Assembly (NCBI RefSeq): GCF_000332055.1
Contig: NZ_ALVZ01000231.1
Coordinates: forward strand, 1 to 64,000
Direction: 5' to 3'
DNA from: Xenococcus sp. PCC 7305
GTDB taxonomy: Bacteria > Cyanobacteriota > Cyanobacteriia > Cyanobacteriales > Xenococcaceae
DNA: 64,000 bases
The position numbers and the translations under genes were made by a program. Positions 63,798 through 64,000 of this stretch are shown one piece after another. Every line of letters starts with the position of its first letter. The first letter of the stretch is position 1. Below the pieces are notes generated by a model that was given only the letters and a program-made list of their open reading frames with translations, did no database searches and had not been told where the DNA came from.

Positions 63798-64000
63798 TTT
63801 ACTAGTTACTTTATTGCTAATTATTTTGGCTCCGCTATAATTAAGCAAGGGTAATCGTACCTGAAAACAACTGCCAACATTGACATTGCTCGTGACGGAG
63901 ATTTTTCCTCCATGGTTTTCTGCGATCGCTTTAACAATAGAGAGTCCTAATCCTGTACCACCTTCTCTGCGAGAGCGGGCTTTGTCCGCACGCCAAAAAC
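63792..64000 (-). CDS. Sensor histidine kinase, C-terminal part (cut by window end)
   Basis: Only the last 68 residues are in the window. They contain the F box ([14 protein letters not shown]), the G2 box [18 protein letters not shown] and the closing [15 protein letters not shown] of a HATPase_c domain. The [17 protein letters not shown] wording is typical of OmpR-partner kinases. The gene starts beyond 64000. Confidence 0.9.
   Translation of the reverse strand, partial: FWRADKARSRREGGTGLGLSIVKAIAENHGGKISVTSNVNVGSCFQVRLPLLNYSGAKIISNKVTSKL

Overview
The window is chromosomal DNA of a cyanobacterium. The evidence is a nblA gene (phycobilisome degradation), a group 2 sigma factor of SigC type, a ThiO-ThiG fusion, CofH, a DUF4278 protein, a two-partner-secretion/CHAT/DUF928 cluster, many HIP1 octamers (GCGATCGC) and short tandem repeats with a 7-bp period. 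The DNA is AT-rich. The exact lineage cannot be fixed from the sequence alone. No rRNA, tRNA, CRISPR array or intact insertion sequence was recognised.

Layout. 0-16.6 kb is mostly core genome: miaA, nblA (55 codons), a DICT-domain histidine-kinase-like protein, lipA, sigC, three surface-polysaccharide genes (GT4 glycosyltransferase, sugar-phosphate transferase, gmd), the rimP-nusA-ylxR-infB operon with a probable attenuator in its leader, a FeoC-like protein and an inositol-monophosphatase family enzyme. 16.7-23.8 kb is accessory: an NB-ARC NTPase without a sensor domain stands divergent from a five-gene run (lipoprotein, helical protein, membrane protein, small secreted protein, three-module peptidoglycan-active protein) of unknown purpose. 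23.9-32.8 kb holds thiO-thiG, a double-kinase-domain/TPR protein, a GNAT enzyme, a HEAT-repeat protein, cofH, an SDR enzyme and a small membrane protein.

33.0-40.5 kb looks like a decaying periplasmic-sensing island. It contains an intact solute-binding lipoprotein, a chimeric gene made of a helical sensor, a cytochrome-c-peroxidase fragment and an IS200-transposase-like tail, a Rieske protein, a frameshifted SBP_3/PstS-like fusion, and a large Cache plus pentameric-channel-like receptor whose last membrane segment appears cut off by a MITE-like insertion. 40.5-52 kb has smpB, DUF4278, a giant RTX metalloprotease/lectin exoprotein, an M20 amidohydrolase, an ETHE1-like persulfide dioxygenase, the grxD/bolA pair and a PLD-family lipoprotein with an inserted EF-hand. 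52.1-62.4 kb is a cell-surface block on the minus strand: a TpsA-type exoprotein overlapping a CHAT protease gene, followed by DUF928, plus a cadherin-like RTX protein. hisC and the 3' end of a histidine kinase close the window.

Themes. Exported adhesins and proteases of two secretion routes (type I RTX, two-partner) sit within 20 kb of each other. Small repeats invade genes repeatedly: a nonamer array in miaA, a heptamer array in thiO, a heptamer array at the end of bolA, and a MITE-like element at the end of the receptor gene. The items most worth a second look are the interrupted Cache/pLGIC receptor, the peroxidase/sensor/transposase chimera and the 18.7-23.8 kb unknown cluster. All functional statements rest on motif recognition by eye; no database search was run.
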